64,000 nt of DNA from Streptomyces triculaminicus (GCF_017349075.1 NZ_JAFMOF010000001.1:1302001-1366000), one strand, 5' to 3'. Positions 25,291 to 34,582 are shown, numbered from the stretch's first letter. Notes: generated by a model not told the origin, from the sequence alone. Translations and numbers: made by a program.

Positions 25291-26631
25291 TCAGGCGCGT
25301 ACGGCTCCCGTCACCAGCCAGCGTCCGGAGCGGGCGCGCAGCCACAGGGTGGCCAGCCGGGCCGTCATCATCAGCGTCATCGCCCACCACAGGGCCGTCA
25401 GACCGCCGCCGAGGCCCACGACGAGCACCGCGGCGGGCGCGAAGACCGCCAGGACCGCCAGCATCGCCCAGGCGAGATACGGCCCGTCGCCGGCCCCCAT
25501 CAGTACCCCGTCCAGGACGAAGACCACGCCCGCCACCGGCTGGCCCACGGCCACGACCAGCAGCGCCGGCAGCAGCGCGTCCCGTACGGCCGGGTCGGAG
25601 GTGAACAGCGGGGTGAACGCCGGCCGCGCCGCGATCACCAGAAGCCCCAGCACCACGCCGGAGGCGATGCCCCACTGCACCATGCGGCGGCAGGCGGCCC
25701 GGGCCCCTTCCGCGTCGTCGGCGCCCAGGCAGCGCCCTATGATCGCCTGCCCCGCGATCGCGATGGCGTCCAGGGCGTAGGCCAGCAGGCTCCACAGGGT
25801 CAGCACGATCTGGTGCGCGGCGATGTCCGTGTCCCCGAGCCGGGCCGCGACCGCCGTGGCGATCAGCATCACGGCGCGCAGCGAGAGCGTACGGACCAGC
25901 AGCGGCACGCCGACCTGGGCGCAGGCCCGGATGCCGGCGGCGTCGGGCCGCAGGGAGGCGTCGTACCGTCTCGCTCCCCGGACGACGACGGCGAGGTAGA
26001 CGGCGGCCATGGCCCACTGGGCGATGACGGTGCCCCAGGCGGAGCCGGCGATCCCCAGGCCGGCGCCGTAGACGAGACCGAGGTTCAGGGCGCCGTTGGC
26101 GGCGAAGCCGCCGACGGCGACGTACAGCGGGGTGCGGGTGTCCTGCAGGCCTCGCAGCACGCCGGTGGCGGCCATCACGACGAGCATGGCGGGCACGCCC
26201 AGGGAGCTGATCCGCAGGTAGTCCACGGCGTGCGGGGTGGCGGCCGGGGAGGCGCCGAAGACGTCGACGAGGGCGGGGGCGGTGGGGAGCGCGGCGGCCG
26301 CGACCGCCGCGCCGAGTATGAGCGCGAGCCATATGCCGTCCAGGCCCTGCCGGATGGCGGCCCGGGTGTCGCCGGCGCCGACCCGGCGGGCGACGCCGGA
26401 GGTGGTGGCGTAGGCGAGGAAGACGAAGATCCCGACGGCGCTGGTGAGCAGCGGGGCGGCGATGCCGAAGCCGGCGAGTTCGGGGGTGCCGAGGTGGCCG
26501 ACGATGGCGCTGTCGGCCATCACGAAGAGGGGTTCGGCGACGAGCGCGCCGAAGGCGGGTACGGCGAGTGCGAGGATCTCGCGGTCGTGATGGCGGGCAC
26601 TGCGCCGCCGGCGCGCGGGGGCCTGGGTCAC
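25291..26631 (-). CDS. MATE family efflux transporter (DinF-like)
   Basis: 446 residues from GTG 26631, with GGAAG upstream; the ORF is open 43 codons further but into AT-richer non-coding sequence. Twelve membrane segments, starting with ILALAVPAFGALVAEPLFVMADSAIVGHLGTPELAGFG, which is the MATE N-terminal signature. MATE proteins export drugs or metabolites using H+ or Na+. It converges on rplI and lies between the ribosomal operon and dnaB, its usual place in Streptomyces. Substrate unknown. Confidence 0.9.
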   Translation of the reverse strand: MTQAPARRRRSARHHDREILALAVPAFGALVAEPLFVMADSAIVGHLGTPELAGFGIAAPLLTSAVGIFVFLAYATTSGVARRVGAGDTRAAIRQGLDGIWLALILGAAVAAAALPTAPALVDVFGASPAATPHAVDYLRISSLGVPAMLVVMAATGVLRGLQDTRTPLYVAVGGFAANGALNLGLVYGAGLGIAGSAWGTVIAQWAMAAVYLAVVVRGARRYDASLRPDAAGIRACAQVGVPLLVRTLSLRAVMLIATAVAARLGDTDIAAHQIVLTLWSLLAYALDAIAIAGQAIIGRCLGADDAEGARAACRRMVQWGIASGVVLGLLVIAARPAFTPLFTSDPAVRDALLPALLVVAVGQPVAGVVFVLDGVLMGAGDGPYLAWAMLAVLAVFAPAAVLVVGLGGGLTALWWAMTLMMTARLATLWLRARSGRWLVTGAVRA

Positions 26632-26817
26632 GCTGCCGTCCAATCTTCCACAGGTAATCAGCGCATCCAGCTTACGACCCTTACCCGTCTGCGATGTGTG
26701 TGATCTTCTCTGCGCCGTTTGTCGCGATCTCCGCCCGGGCGGGAAAGTTTTTCTCCTCAACAGCCGGTGGATGGCAAAGTCGCAGGTCAGAGGGGTGGAC
26801 GGAGGGCGATTGTGTGT

Positions 26818-26906
26818 TTGTCCACAGTGCTTTCCCCCGCGCCGTGCACAGTTTGGAGGGGGTTCTCCACAGGCTGGGGCCGCTCATCCACAAGCCCTGT
26901 GGATAA
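26818..26906. other. Cluster of four DnaA boxes upstream of dnaB
   Basis: Within 89 bp: TTGTCCACA (26818-26826, +, exact), TTCTCCACA (26863-26871, +, one change), TCATCCACA (26884-26892, +, one change) and TGTGGATAA (26898-26906, reverse of TTATCCACA, exact). The segment is also less GC-rich than its surroundings. It lies in the 516-bp gap before dnaB, 242 bp or more from its start. DnaA binding here could control dnaB or titrate DnaA. Confidence 0.7.
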
Positions 26907-27147
26907 CCAGATTGGCTGACGGTGCCCGCGGGCCTACCGTGGACCGGCGCCTGCCGTCCGTTCCGGCCCCGTTCACGGTCCCGTCCACGTCCTCGTTCGC
27001 GTCTCGTGGACCTTACGGGACCGACACGAACGCACCGCGAAGTCGACGCGGAAGAAGCGGAGTCGGGCGTCTTCATTTGTCAGAGCTGTGCCGTAGGAAA
27101 GAGTGGCACGGCGAGGTCCGCGTCGCGGACGGGAGGAGGTGGCCCGG

Positions 27148-28629
27148 GTGAGTATCCCCGAGCCCATGGACGACCCCTGGGGCGACGGCGGCCCCGGAGA
27201 CCGGCTCCCCTTCCCCCGCTCCCGTCGCGGCGACGCCAAGGGCCGCGGTGAGCAGCACGACCGCGGCGGCGACGAGGGCGGCTCCTGGGACCGCGGCGGG
27301 TCCGGCTTCGAGCGGGTGCCGCCGCAGGACCTCGACGCCGAGCAGTCCGTCCTGGGCGGCATGCTGCTGTCCAAGGACGCCATCGCCGACGTCGTCGAGG
27401 TCCTCAAGGGCCAGGACTTCTACCGCCCGGCGCACGAGACGATCTACCAGGCCATCCTCGACCTCTACGCCAAGGGCGAGCCGGCCGACCCGATCACCAT
27501 CGCCGCCGAGCTCACCAAGCGCGGCGAGATCACCCGCGTCGGCGGCGCCGCGTATCTGCACACCCTGGTGCAGTCCGTCCCGACCGCGGCCAACGCCGAG
27601 TACTACGCCGAGATCGTCCACGAGCGCGCGGTGCTGCGCCGCCTGGTCGAGGCGGGCACGCGCATCACCCAGATGGGATACGCGGCCGACGGCGACGTCG
27701 ACGACATCGTCAACAAGGCCCAGGCCGAGGTCTACGCCGTCACCGAGCAGCGCACGAGCGAGGACTACCTCCCCCTCGGCGACATCATGGAGGGCGCGCT
27801 CGACGAGATCGAGGCCATCGGCTCGCGCAGCGGCCAGATGTCGGGTGTGCCCACCGGCTTCACCGACCTGGACGCCCTGACGAACGGCCTGCACCCCGGC
27901 CAGATGATCGTCATCGCCGCCCGTCCCGCGATGGGTAAGTCCACGCTCGCGCTGGACTTCGCCCGTGCCTGTTCGATCAAGAACAACCTGCCGAGCGTGA
28001 TCTTCTCGCTCGAAATGGGCCGCAACGAGATCGCGATGCGCCTGCTGTCCGCCGAGGCCCGGGTGGCCCTGCACCACATGCGCTCCGGCTCCATGACCGA
28101 CGACGACTGGACCCGGCTGGCCCGCCGCATGCCGGACGTCTCGGCCGCCCCGCTCTACATCGACGACTCGCCCAACCTGTCGATGATGGAGATCCGGGCC
28201 AAGTGCCGCCGCCTCAAGCAGCGCGCCGACCTCAAGCTCGTGATCATCGACTATCTCCAGCTGATGCAGTCCGGCGGCAACAAGCGCGCCGAGAGCCGCC
28301 AGCAGGAGGTCTCGGACATGTCCCGTAACCTCAAGCTGCTGGCCAAGGAGCTGGAGCTGCCGGTCATCGCGCTGTCGCAGCTGAACCGTGGCCCCGAGCA
28401 GCGTACGGACAAGAAGCCGATGGTCTCCGACCTCCGTGAGTCCGGCTCCATCGAGCAGGACGCCGACATGGTCATCCTGCTGCACCGCGAGGACGCCTAC
28501 GAGAAGGAGTCCCCCCGCGCCGGCGAGGCCGACATCATCGTCGGCAAGCACCGTAACGGCCCCACGGCCACGATCACCGTGGCCTTCCAGGGTCACTACT
28601 CGCGCTTCGTGGACATGGCACAGACCTGA
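27148..28629 (+). CDS. dnaB: Replicative DNA helicase DnaB
   Basis: 493 residues from GTG 27148, preceded by GGAGGAGGT; this start gives the usual acidic N-terminus. The N-terminal DnaB domain begins at DAEQSVLGGMLLSKDAI; the RecA-like motor has Walker A RPAMGKSTL (K264) and IIDYLQLM as Walker B. Arg-rich DNA-binding loops follow (ESRQQEVSDMSRNLK, SDLRESGSIEQDADM). The hexamer unwinds the fork. There is no intein. A cluster of DnaA boxes lies upstream. Confidence 0.97.
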   Translation: MSIPEPMDDPWGDGGPGDRLPFPRSRRGDAKGRGEQHDRGGDEGGSWDRGGSGFERVPPQDLDAEQSVLGGMLLSKDAIADVVEVLKGQDFYRPAHETIYQAILDLYAKGEPADPITIAAELTKRGEITRVGGAAYLHTLVQSVPTAANAEYYAEIVHERAVLRRLVEAGTRITQMGYAADGDVDDIVNKAQAEVYAVTEQRTSEDYLPLGDIMEGALDEIEAIGSRSGQMSGVPTGFTDLDALTNGLHPGQMIVIAARPAMGKSTLALDFARACSIKNNLPSVIFSLEMGRNEIAMRLLSAEARVALHHMRSGSMTDDDWTRLARRMPDVSAAPLYIDDSPNLSMMEIRAKCRRLKQRADLKLVIIDYLQLMQSGGNKRAESRQQEVSDMSRNLKLLAKELELPVIALSQLNRGPEQRTDKKPMVSDLRESGSIEQDADMVILLHREDAYEKESPRAGEADIIVGKHRNGPTATITVAFQGHYSRFVDMAQT

Positions 28630-28766
28630 TCCGCCGGTCTGCAGGGTCTCAGATTTCGCTGCACAGTCTCACGCCCCGCTTCATATTGGCTGCGCTTATG
28701 AAGCGCCCGTGAGCCCCGCTGACCGACCCCTCGGCCCGGCGGGGACCTTCTTGGCATCATCTCGAC

Positions 28767-29168
28767 ATGACCGCAGTCCCTCCCCGCACCGTCCGAGCCG
28801 TCGACACCAACCAGCTTCTCGACCTGGAACAGGAGGCCGCCACACTTGGCTTCAGCCAGCGACTTCCGGTCGACTGGCTCCGCGCGCACCTCGCCACGGA
28901 GGCGACGCACTACCTGGTCCCCACACTCGTGCACCAGCTTCGCCACCGCCCTGAAGTATCGCCACAGTGGAGGTGCCAGCTACTGCTGACCGTCACGACC
29001 GGCGAACAGATCTGGGGGCTGCTCGACGTGCTCCCTGAGAGGTTTGACGGACTTCCGGAGACCTTGGACGCGGCTGCAAGGAAGGACATTGTCAGCCGCA
29101 TCGAGCGAGCCGTGACTCAGCGCGAATGGTCAGAGCGGATGCATCCTGAGGAAATGCCACGGAACTGA
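28767..29168 (+). CDS. Hypothetical protein
   Basis: 133 residues, ATG 28767. CATCAT lies 6 bases before the ATG and there is no ribosome site, so a leaderless message is possible. The protein is soluble, mostly helical (LDLEQEAATLGFSQ; WRCQLLLTVTTGEQIWGLLDVL; ARKDIVSRIERAVTQREW), and has one Cys and no known motif. Codon use and base composition look less GC-biased than neighbours, suggesting acquired DNA between the core genes dnaB and the serine hydrolase. Function unknown. Confidence 0.6.
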   Translation: MTAVPPRTVRAVDTNQLLDLEQEAATLGFSQRLPVDWLRAHLATEATHYLVPTLVHQLRHRPEVSPQWRCQLLLTVTTGEQIWGLLDVLPERFDGLPETLDAAARKDIVSRIERAVTQREWSERMHPEEMPRN

Positions 29169-29300
29169 GACACGGGCACTCGGACAGTGGCTGAGACAGC
29201 TCAGAAGCCTGCTGGTCAGGCCACTGCTCTATGACGTGAGCCGCGAGATCCTACAGCCGGTCCCCTGCGAGGTGATCATCCGGCTGGTTAGGGTGCGGAC

Positions 29301-30668
29301 ATGACGGACTCGTACGAACTGCTGCCCGATACCCGCCGTGCCCTGCTGCACCGCCTCGCCACCGGCCAGGTGGAGGGGCGCACACCCGCGCTCGTGGGTG
29401 CGGTGATGCGTGAGGGGCGCATGGTGTGGTCGGCGGGGTGGGGCGCCGTGGACGGGGACGTTCCGGGGGCGGACACGCAGTACCGGATCGGTTCGATCAC
29501 CAAGACGTTCGTCGCGGTCCTGGTGATGCGGCTGCGCGACGAGGGACTGCTCGACCTGGACGACCGGCTCGGCGCGTACGTGGAGACGCCCGAGGGCGGC
29601 GACGCGACCATCGCCCAACTGCTGTCGCACACCTCGGGGCTGGCCGCCGAGACCGGCGGCCCGTGGTGGGAGCGCACGGACGGCGCACTGCGCCCCGAGC
29701 TCGCCGACCTCTTCGGCGCACGCGCCCAGCGCCACGCGCCGGGGCTCCTGCACCACTACTCCAACGTCGGCTTCGCGCTTCTGGGCGCCCTGGTCGAGCG
29801 GCTGCGCGGGCAGGACTGGTACGAGGTGCTGCGCCGGGAGGTGCTCGAGCCGCTGGGCATGCACCGTACGACCCTCGAGCCCCAGGCGCCGCATGCCCGG
29901 GGCTGGGCCGTGCACCCCTGGGCGGACGTGCTCCTTCCGGAACCGGCGGTGGACACCGGGCGGATGGCCCCGGCCGGTCAGCTGTGGTCCACGGCGGCCG
30001 ATCTGTGCCGCTTCGCGGCGTTCCTGCTGGACGGCGACGACCGGGTGCTGGGCGCACGGTCGCTCGCCGAGATGCGCACCCCGCGCACCGAGCCGCAGGA
30101 CGCGGACCGCGCGGCGGCCTATGGCCTGGGCACCCTGCTGAGCTGGCGGTCCGGGCGCTTCCTGCACGGCCATGTCGGCACGATGCCGGGGTTCGTGGGA
30201 ACCCTGTGGATCAGCGCCGAGGACGGCGTCGCGGCGGTCGTCCTCGGCAACGCCACCTCCCAGCTCGGCATCCCGGCCATCGCCGCGGACCTCGTGGGCA
30301 CGGTCGCCGAGCGGGAGCCCCGCATTCCGGTGCCGTGGCGCCCCCTCGACGACGTGGACGGGCGACTGCTGGAGCTGACCGGGCCCTGGTACTGGGGCGC
30401 CGCCCCCTTCGCGCTGCGCCTGGCCGGCGGCCGGGAGCTGCGGCTGGCACCGCTGGGCGACGGCGGGCGCGCGGCGCGCTTCCGCGCGGAGGAGGACGGG
30501 ACCTGGACCGGTCTCGACGGCTACTACGCCGGCGAGACCCTGTCGGTCGTCCGGGGCGAGGGCGGGGCGGTGAGCCATCTGGACATCGGCACCTTCGTGT
30601 TCACCCGCGAGCCCTACGAGGCGGGAGAGGCGGTGCCGGGCGGCGTCGACGCGGGCGGCTGGCGTTAG
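29301..30668 (+). CDS. Serine hydrolase of the beta-lactamase class C family
   Basis: 455 residues. Motifs of the penicillin-binding/esterase class are S65-I-T-K68, Y153-S-N155 and H291-V-G293 (the HxG that replaces KTG). No signal peptide is visible, so it appears cytoplasmic, more like an esterase or D-aminopeptidase than a secreted lactamase. The last 120 residues form an extra beta-rich domain. TAGGGT lies 6 bases before the ATG, suggesting a leaderless transcript. Confidence 0.85.
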   Translation: MTDSYELLPDTRRALLHRLATGQVEGRTPALVGAVMREGRMVWSAGWGAVDGDVPGADTQYRIGSITKTFVAVLVMRLRDEGLLDLDDRLGAYVETPEGGDATIAQLLSHTSGLAAETGGPWWERTDGALRPELADLFGARAQRHAPGLLHHYSNVGFALLGALVERLRGQDWYEVLRREVLEPLGMHRTTLEPQAPHARGWAVHPWADVLLPEPAVDTGRMAPAGQLWSTAADLCRFAAFLLDGDDRVLGARSLAEMRTPRTEPQDADRAAAYGLGTLLSWRSGRFLHGHVGTMPGFVGTLWISAEDGVAAVVLGNATSQLGIPAIAADLVGTVAEREPRIPVPWRPLDDVDGRLLELTGPWYWGAAPFALRLAGGRELRLAPLGDGGRAARFRAEEDGTWTGLDGYYAGETLSVVRGEGGAVSHLDIGTFVFTREPYEAGEAVPGGVDAGGWR

Positions 30669-30760
30669 TCCGATGGTCTGACCGGGCCGGGGCGCGGACG
30701 TAGAGTCGACGGGAGACTGGCGGCGCCGGACACGCGGCGCGATACCACCTGGAAGGCACC

Positions 30761-31888
30761 GTGACTGCGAACACCGCACCGGCCCTGCTCGACCTGGCGC
30801 CCCTCGGCGCCGGTCACTTCGCCCGCATCGAGGACAAGGTCGCGGCGCTGATGCGCACCCGCGAGACCGTGGTCGCGATGCAGGGCGAGGCCCTGCTGCC
30901 GCTGGAGGCGTGCATTCGTTCGGCCGTACGCCCCGGCAGCACCGCGCTCAACATCATCACCGGCCCGTACGGCGAGACGTTCGGCGGCTGGCTGCGCTCC
31001 TGCGGCGCCGAGGTCGTCACGGTGGCCGCGCCCTTCAGCGGCGCGGTCACCCCCGCCCAGGTCGCCGACGCGCTGCGCGCGCACCCGGACATCGACTTCG
31101 TCAGCCTCGTCCACGCCGAGGCGGCCACCGGCAACACCAACCCCGTCGCGGAGATCGGCGCGGTGGTCCGCGAGCACGGCGCGCTGCTGCTGCTGGACGC
31201 GGTGGCCTCCGTCGCCGCCGAGCCGCTGCTCACGGACGAGTGGGGCGTCGACCTGTGCGTGATCGGCGGTCAGAAGGCCATGGCGGGGCCGGCCGGGGTG
31301 TCGGCCGTGTCGGTCAGCGCCCGCGCCTGGGAGCGCATCGCCGCCAACGAGCAGGCGCCCCGCCGCTCCTACCTCTCCCTCCTGGACTGGAAGGAGCGCT
31401 GGATCGACGGCGGTCGCACCGCGCTGCCGCACGCCCCCGCACAGCTGGAGATGCTCGCGCTGGAGCAGGCCCTCGACCGCATCGAGGCCGACGGCCTGGA
31501 CGGCGTCATCGCCCGCCACCGCGCCGCCTCGGCCGCGACGCGCGCGGGCGTACGGGCGCTCGGCGCCCTGGCCCCCTACGTGATCCGTGACGAGGACGCG
31601 GCCCCGGCGGCCACCACGCTGCGCGCCCCGGAGGGCGTCGACGCCCGGGACGTCGTGGCGGCGGCCCTGGCGGCCGACGCGTCGGTGCCCGTACAGGCGG
31701 CGGCTGGCTCTCTGGCCAAGGAGATGATCCGCGTCAACCACTACGGCCTGGACGCGGACCGGGAGGTCGTGCTCGCCTCGCTGGCGGCGTTCGGCGAGGG
31801 CCTGCGGGCGCTGGGCGTGCCGGTCGCGGACCCGGCCGCGGTCGTGCGGGCCGCGGGCGACGCCTGGGACGCGGTGATCGCGGGCTGA
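30761..31888 (+). CDS. Class V-type aminotransferase (PLP)
   Basis: 375 residues from GTG 30761 (GGAAGG upstream). Fold-type I signatures: GPYGETFGGWL, LVHAEAATGNTNPV, LLLLDAVASVAAEPLLTDEWGVD, and the PLP lysine K172 in IGGQKAMAGPAG. It resembles the alanine-glyoxylate or 2-aminoethylphosphonate aminotransferase branch. The gene is 92 bp after the serine hydrolase on the same strand. The exact substrate is not determined; it ends at a T-tract terminator. Confidence 0.8.
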   Translation: MTANTAPALLDLAPLGAGHFARIEDKVAALMRTRETVVAMQGEALLPLEACIRSAVRPGSTALNIITGPYGETFGGWLRSCGAEVVTVAAPFSGAVTPAQVADALRAHPDIDFVSLVHAEAATGNTNPVAEIGAVVREHGALLLLDAVASVAAEPLLTDEWGVDLCVIGGQKAMAGPAGVSAVSVSARAWERIAANEQAPRRSYLSLLDWKERWIDGGRTALPHAPAQLEMLALEQALDRIEADGLDGVIARHRAASAATRAGVRALGALAPYVIRDEDAAPAATTLRAPEGVDARDVVAAALAADASVPVQAAAGSLAKEMIRVNHYGLDADREVVLASLAAFGEGLRALGVPVADPAAVVRAAGDAWDAVIAG

Positions 31889-31916
31889 CGCACGGCCTCC
31901 GGGCTGCCCTTCGCGC

Positions 31917-31958
31917 AAGGCCGCTGCCGGTGCTTCACGCACCGGAAGCGGCCTTTTT
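31917..31958 (+). terminator. Intrinsic terminator after the aminotransferase
   Basis: Stem 31917-31933 with 31939-31955 (one mismatch, 5-base loop) ending in TTTTT, 28 bp after the stop. Confidence 0.9.
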
Positions 31959-32071
31959 GCGTTCTCTATCGCTTATCACCCTTATGTCGTGTGGGGCTCC
32001 TCGTCGTCACGCACGAATAGAATCGGAACCCACGTCCCGTTTCGATCCGCCCTCCCGGAAGGTCCCCGCGC

Positions 32072-32824
32072 ATGGCCCGGCGCAGGAGTCCGTCTCCGCC
32101 CCCGCCCCTCGCCCCGTCGCTCCGCTCGGACGCGCGCCGCAACAGGGAACTCGTCCTCCAGGCCGCCCGATCCGCTTTCGAGGAAGCGGGGTTGGCGGTC
32201 CCGCTCGGTGAGATCGCGCGCCGTGCCGGCGTCGGCACGGGCACCGTCTACCGCCATTTCCCGTCCAAGGAAGCCCTGTTCAGGGCCACGGTCGTGGACC
32301 GGGTGCGACTATTCACCGACACTGCAAGGGAGTTGGCGCACGCGGACGACCCCGGAGCGGTCTTCTTCCGCTACCTGTCGGCGGTCGTACGGCTGTCCGT
32401 GCGGAACAAGGGCCTCTGTGACGCCCTGGAGGGCAGTCTCGAGCCCTCTCCGGGCGTCGAGGAGGGCTTCCGCGAGGCGCTGACGGTCCTGCTCGAGCGG
32501 GCCCAACAGGCCGCCGCCGTACGGAAGGACGTCACCATCGACGATGTGATGGCCCTGCTCATGGGCTGTCTGTCGATGGAGCAGCGGCGGGGTCCGGCGG
32601 TGGCGCCGGGAAGGATGACGGCGCTGCTGTGCGACAGCCTGCGGCCGGGGCGCCATGTGACGAAACTGCCCCAGAATCCGGCCGTACGGCGTAACGAAAC
32701 AGGATGCGCGGCGTGCGGCGGCCCGGTGCGGGTGTCGCGTACGGGCCGGCCCGCGCGGTACTGCGGCGGCGCCTGTCGGCAGCGGGCGCACCGCGAGCGG
32801 GCCCGGGCGCGTACGGGCACGTGA
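32072..32824 (+). CDS. TetR family regulator with C-terminal zinc-ribbon-like tail
   Basis: 250 residues from ATG 32072. The N-terminal DNA-binding domain is complete (ELVLQAARSAFEEAGLAVPLGEIARRAGVGTGTVYRHFPSKEALFRATV in outline). The ligand domain is short (about 95-205). The last 45 residues carry C-x2-C-x15-C-x3-C (CAAC, YCGGAC) then an Arg-rich QRAHRERAR end, resembling a small metal-binding ribbon seen in some actinobacterial proteins. It converges on an MFS gene (13-bp gap), whose own regulator appears to be the adjacent ArsR-like protein. TAGAAT lies at 32018-32023 as a possible -10. Confidence 0.85.
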   Translation: MARRRSPSPPPPLAPSLRSDARRNRELVLQAARSAFEEAGLAVPLGEIARRAGVGTGTVYRHFPSKEALFRATVVDRVRLFTDTARELAHADDPGAVFFRYLSAVVRLSVRNKGLCDALEGSLEPSPGVEEGFREALTVLLERAQQAAAVRKDVTIDDVMALLMGCLSMEQRRGPAVAPGRMTALLCDSLRPGRHVTKLPQNPAVRRNETGCAACGGPVRVSRTGRPARYCGGACRQRAHRERARARTGT

Positions 32825-32836
32825 CGGCGGCCCGCC

Positions 32837-34123
32837 TCATGCGGACCCGGTGGTCCCGGCGGACCCGCGGCCCTTGGCGATGACGAGGCCGCCGGCCGCC
32901 GCGAGGCCGATGAGCGCGACGCCGAACGTGGTCGCCCCCGAGGTCAGGCCGACGGCGTCGCTCAGGTAGCCGGCCGCCACGGGCAGCAGGCCGGCGGGGA
33001 GGTAGCCGCTGACGTTCAGTGCGGCGTTGGCCTCGGCCAGACGCCCGGCGGGGACCGTGGAGTTCAGCAGGGAGAGACCGCCGAGCTGGCCCATGCCCTG
33101 CCCGGCTCCGGCGACGATCGCGGCGGCGGCGAGCAGGACGACGGACGAGGTGCGTACCGCGCCGATCAGGGCGGCCATGCTCACGGCCGTGCTCACCGAG
33201 GCGGCGAGCAGGATCGTACGGACGCGCAGCCGCCGGACCGCGAACTGCACCGCCGTCGAGGTGAGGAACATCGCGAACGCCATGCCGCCGGCCATCGCCC
33301 GACTGGTCGTGCCCAGCAGCCCGGACAGCAGGGACGGGCCGAGCGAGAGCACGAACGACGTCGCGGTGAGGCCCGGCGCGAACGCCGCCGCACCCGCCAG
33401 CAGCCGGCCGCCCGCGCCCCGCGGCACCTTGGGCAGCCGCACCCACGACCCGCCCGTGCGCCGGCCCGGCCCCTCGGCCGGGCGCGGCAGCGGCATGCGC
33501 ACGACGACGGCGAAGGCCAGGGCGAGCAGGACGGTCTCGGCGAGGAAGACGGTCACCGTCGGGGCGGGCAGCGTCTCGGACAGCACGCCCGCCAGCAGCG
33601 GGCCCAGCCCGGCGCCGAGCACCATCGCGCTCGAGGCGAGCAGCGCCGCCAGCCGCCTGCGCGCCGGGCCCGCCACGTCCGCCACCGCCGCCATTCCGGC
33701 GGACACGACCGCGCCGACGGCGATTCCGCTGAGCAGCCGGGCGGTGATCAGCGCGGCGACGGAGGACGCGGTCGCGAAGATCACGCAGGCGATCGCGGCG
33801 AGCGCCAGCGCCGGGATCAGCACCGGCTTGCGGCCGATCCGGTCCGAGGCCACGCCCGAGACCAGCAGCGAGCCGATGAGACCGGCGATGTAGGAGGCGA
33901 AGACGATCGTCAGCGTGCCCCGGGAGAAGCCGATGTCGCGCTGCCACAGGACGTACAGCGGTGTCGCCGCGTTGGACAGGATGAACACCGCCGTCACGGG
34001 CCAGGCCGCGAGCCAGATCCACCGGCGGGACGCGGGCGCAGGCGGTGGCGCCGCCTGTGTCCAGGCGGTCGCCTTCGTGGTCGGGGCCGTTGCCGTGGTC
34101 GTGGCCGTGGTCATGGTCGTCAT
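32837..34123 (-). CDS. MFS transporter
   Basis: 428 residues from ATG 34123 (GGGGA upstream); the longer open frame includes the divergent gene's antisense. After a Thr/Ala-rich start, 12 membrane segments begin WIWLAAWPVTAVFILSNAATPLYVLW, with the MFS loop ASDRIGRKPVLIPAL. It looks like a drug or metabolite exporter. It is divergent from an ArsR-like regulator with a shared operator-containing gap of 96 bp, the standard arrangement of a locally controlled pump. Confidence 0.85.
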   Translation of the reverse strand: MTTMTTATTTATAPTTKATAWTQAAPPPAPASRRWIWLAAWPVTAVFILSNAATPLYVLWQRDIGFSRGTLTIVFASYIAGLIGSLLVSGVASDRIGRKPVLIPALALAAIACVIFATASSVAALITARLLSGIAVGAVVSAGMAAVADVAGPARRRLAALLASSAMVLGAGLGPLLAGVLSETLPAPTVTVFLAETVLLALAFAVVVRMPLPRPAEGPGRRTGGSWVRLPKVPRGAGGRLLAGAAAFAPGLTATSFVLSLGPSLLSGLLGTTSRAMAGGMAFAMFLTSTAVQFAVRRLRVRTILLAASVSTAVSMAALIGAVRTSSVVLLAAAAIVAGAGQGMGQLGGLSLLNSTVPAGRLAEANAALNVSGYLPAGLLPVAAGYLSDAVGLTSGATTFGVALIGLAAAGGLVIAKGRGSAGTTGSA

Positions 34124-34173
34124 GGGTCCCCCTCGGTTCGCGCTCAGTACGAGTTTTATCGAACTTAGCACGC

Positions 34174-34193
34174 TGTACGATTGGAGTCGTACA
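34174..34193. promoter_or_regulatory. Candidate operator between the MFS and ArsR-like genes
   Basis: Perfect inverted repeat TGTACGA (34174-34180), 6-base spacer, TCGTACA (34187-34193). A further half-site-like GTACGA is at 34148. It sits in the divergent promoter region. Confidence 0.6.
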
Positions 34194-34219
34194 AGGTTGA
34201 CGGAAAGGTGAGAACGCCG

Positions 34220-34582
34220 ATGACGGCCTTCAAGGTTCTGCCCGTGCCGGCGGACGCGCCCGAGCCGCTTCCCGAGCCCGCGGTCGGCGACCTGCGGCTC
34301 GAGGCGGTGCTGGGGGTACTGAACGACCCGCTGCGACTGGGGATCGTGCGCAAATTCCTGCTGGAGCGGGAGGAGTTCGACCACAGCTGCGGGTGGCTCG
34401 GGCTGGACCGGCCCAAGTCCTCGCTCACGCATCACTTCAAGGTGTTGCGGGAGGCCGGGGTCATCCGGCAGCGGCAGTACGGGCTCGAGCGCCGCAGCCA
34501 TGTGCGGATCGACGACCTCGAGGCGCGCTTCCCGGGGCTGTTGCGACTGGTGGCCGACTGGACGCCGCCCGAGCCGGCCTGA
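34220..34582 (+). CDS. ArsR-like winged-helix regulator
   Basis: 120 residues from ATG 34220, with AAGGTGAG upstream; earlier TTG and GTG starts in the same frame would place the operator inside the coding region. Winged helix: LEAVLGVLNDPLRLGIVRKFL, the recognition helix KSSLTHHFKVLREAGV, and wing GLERRSHVRI. Single domain, as in metal- or small-molecule-sensing ArsR relatives, but no CxC metal site is apparent. Divergent from an MFS pump that it probably represses. Confidence 0.82.
   Translation: MTAFKVLPVPADAPEPLPEPAVGDLRLEAVLGVLNDPLRLGIVRKFLLEREEFDHSCGWLGLDRPKSSLTHHFKVLREAGVIRQRQYGLERRSHVRIDDLEARFPGLLRLVADWTPPEPA

Noticed and set aside
26632..27147. The DnaA-box region considered as oriC
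   Set aside because: Streptomyces oriC has about 19 boxes between dnaA and dnaN; only four are seen here and neither gene is near.
34181..34219. TTG or GTG starts for the ArsR-like gene
   Set aside because: They would place coding sequence over the operator dyad, while AAGGTGAG fits ATG 34220.
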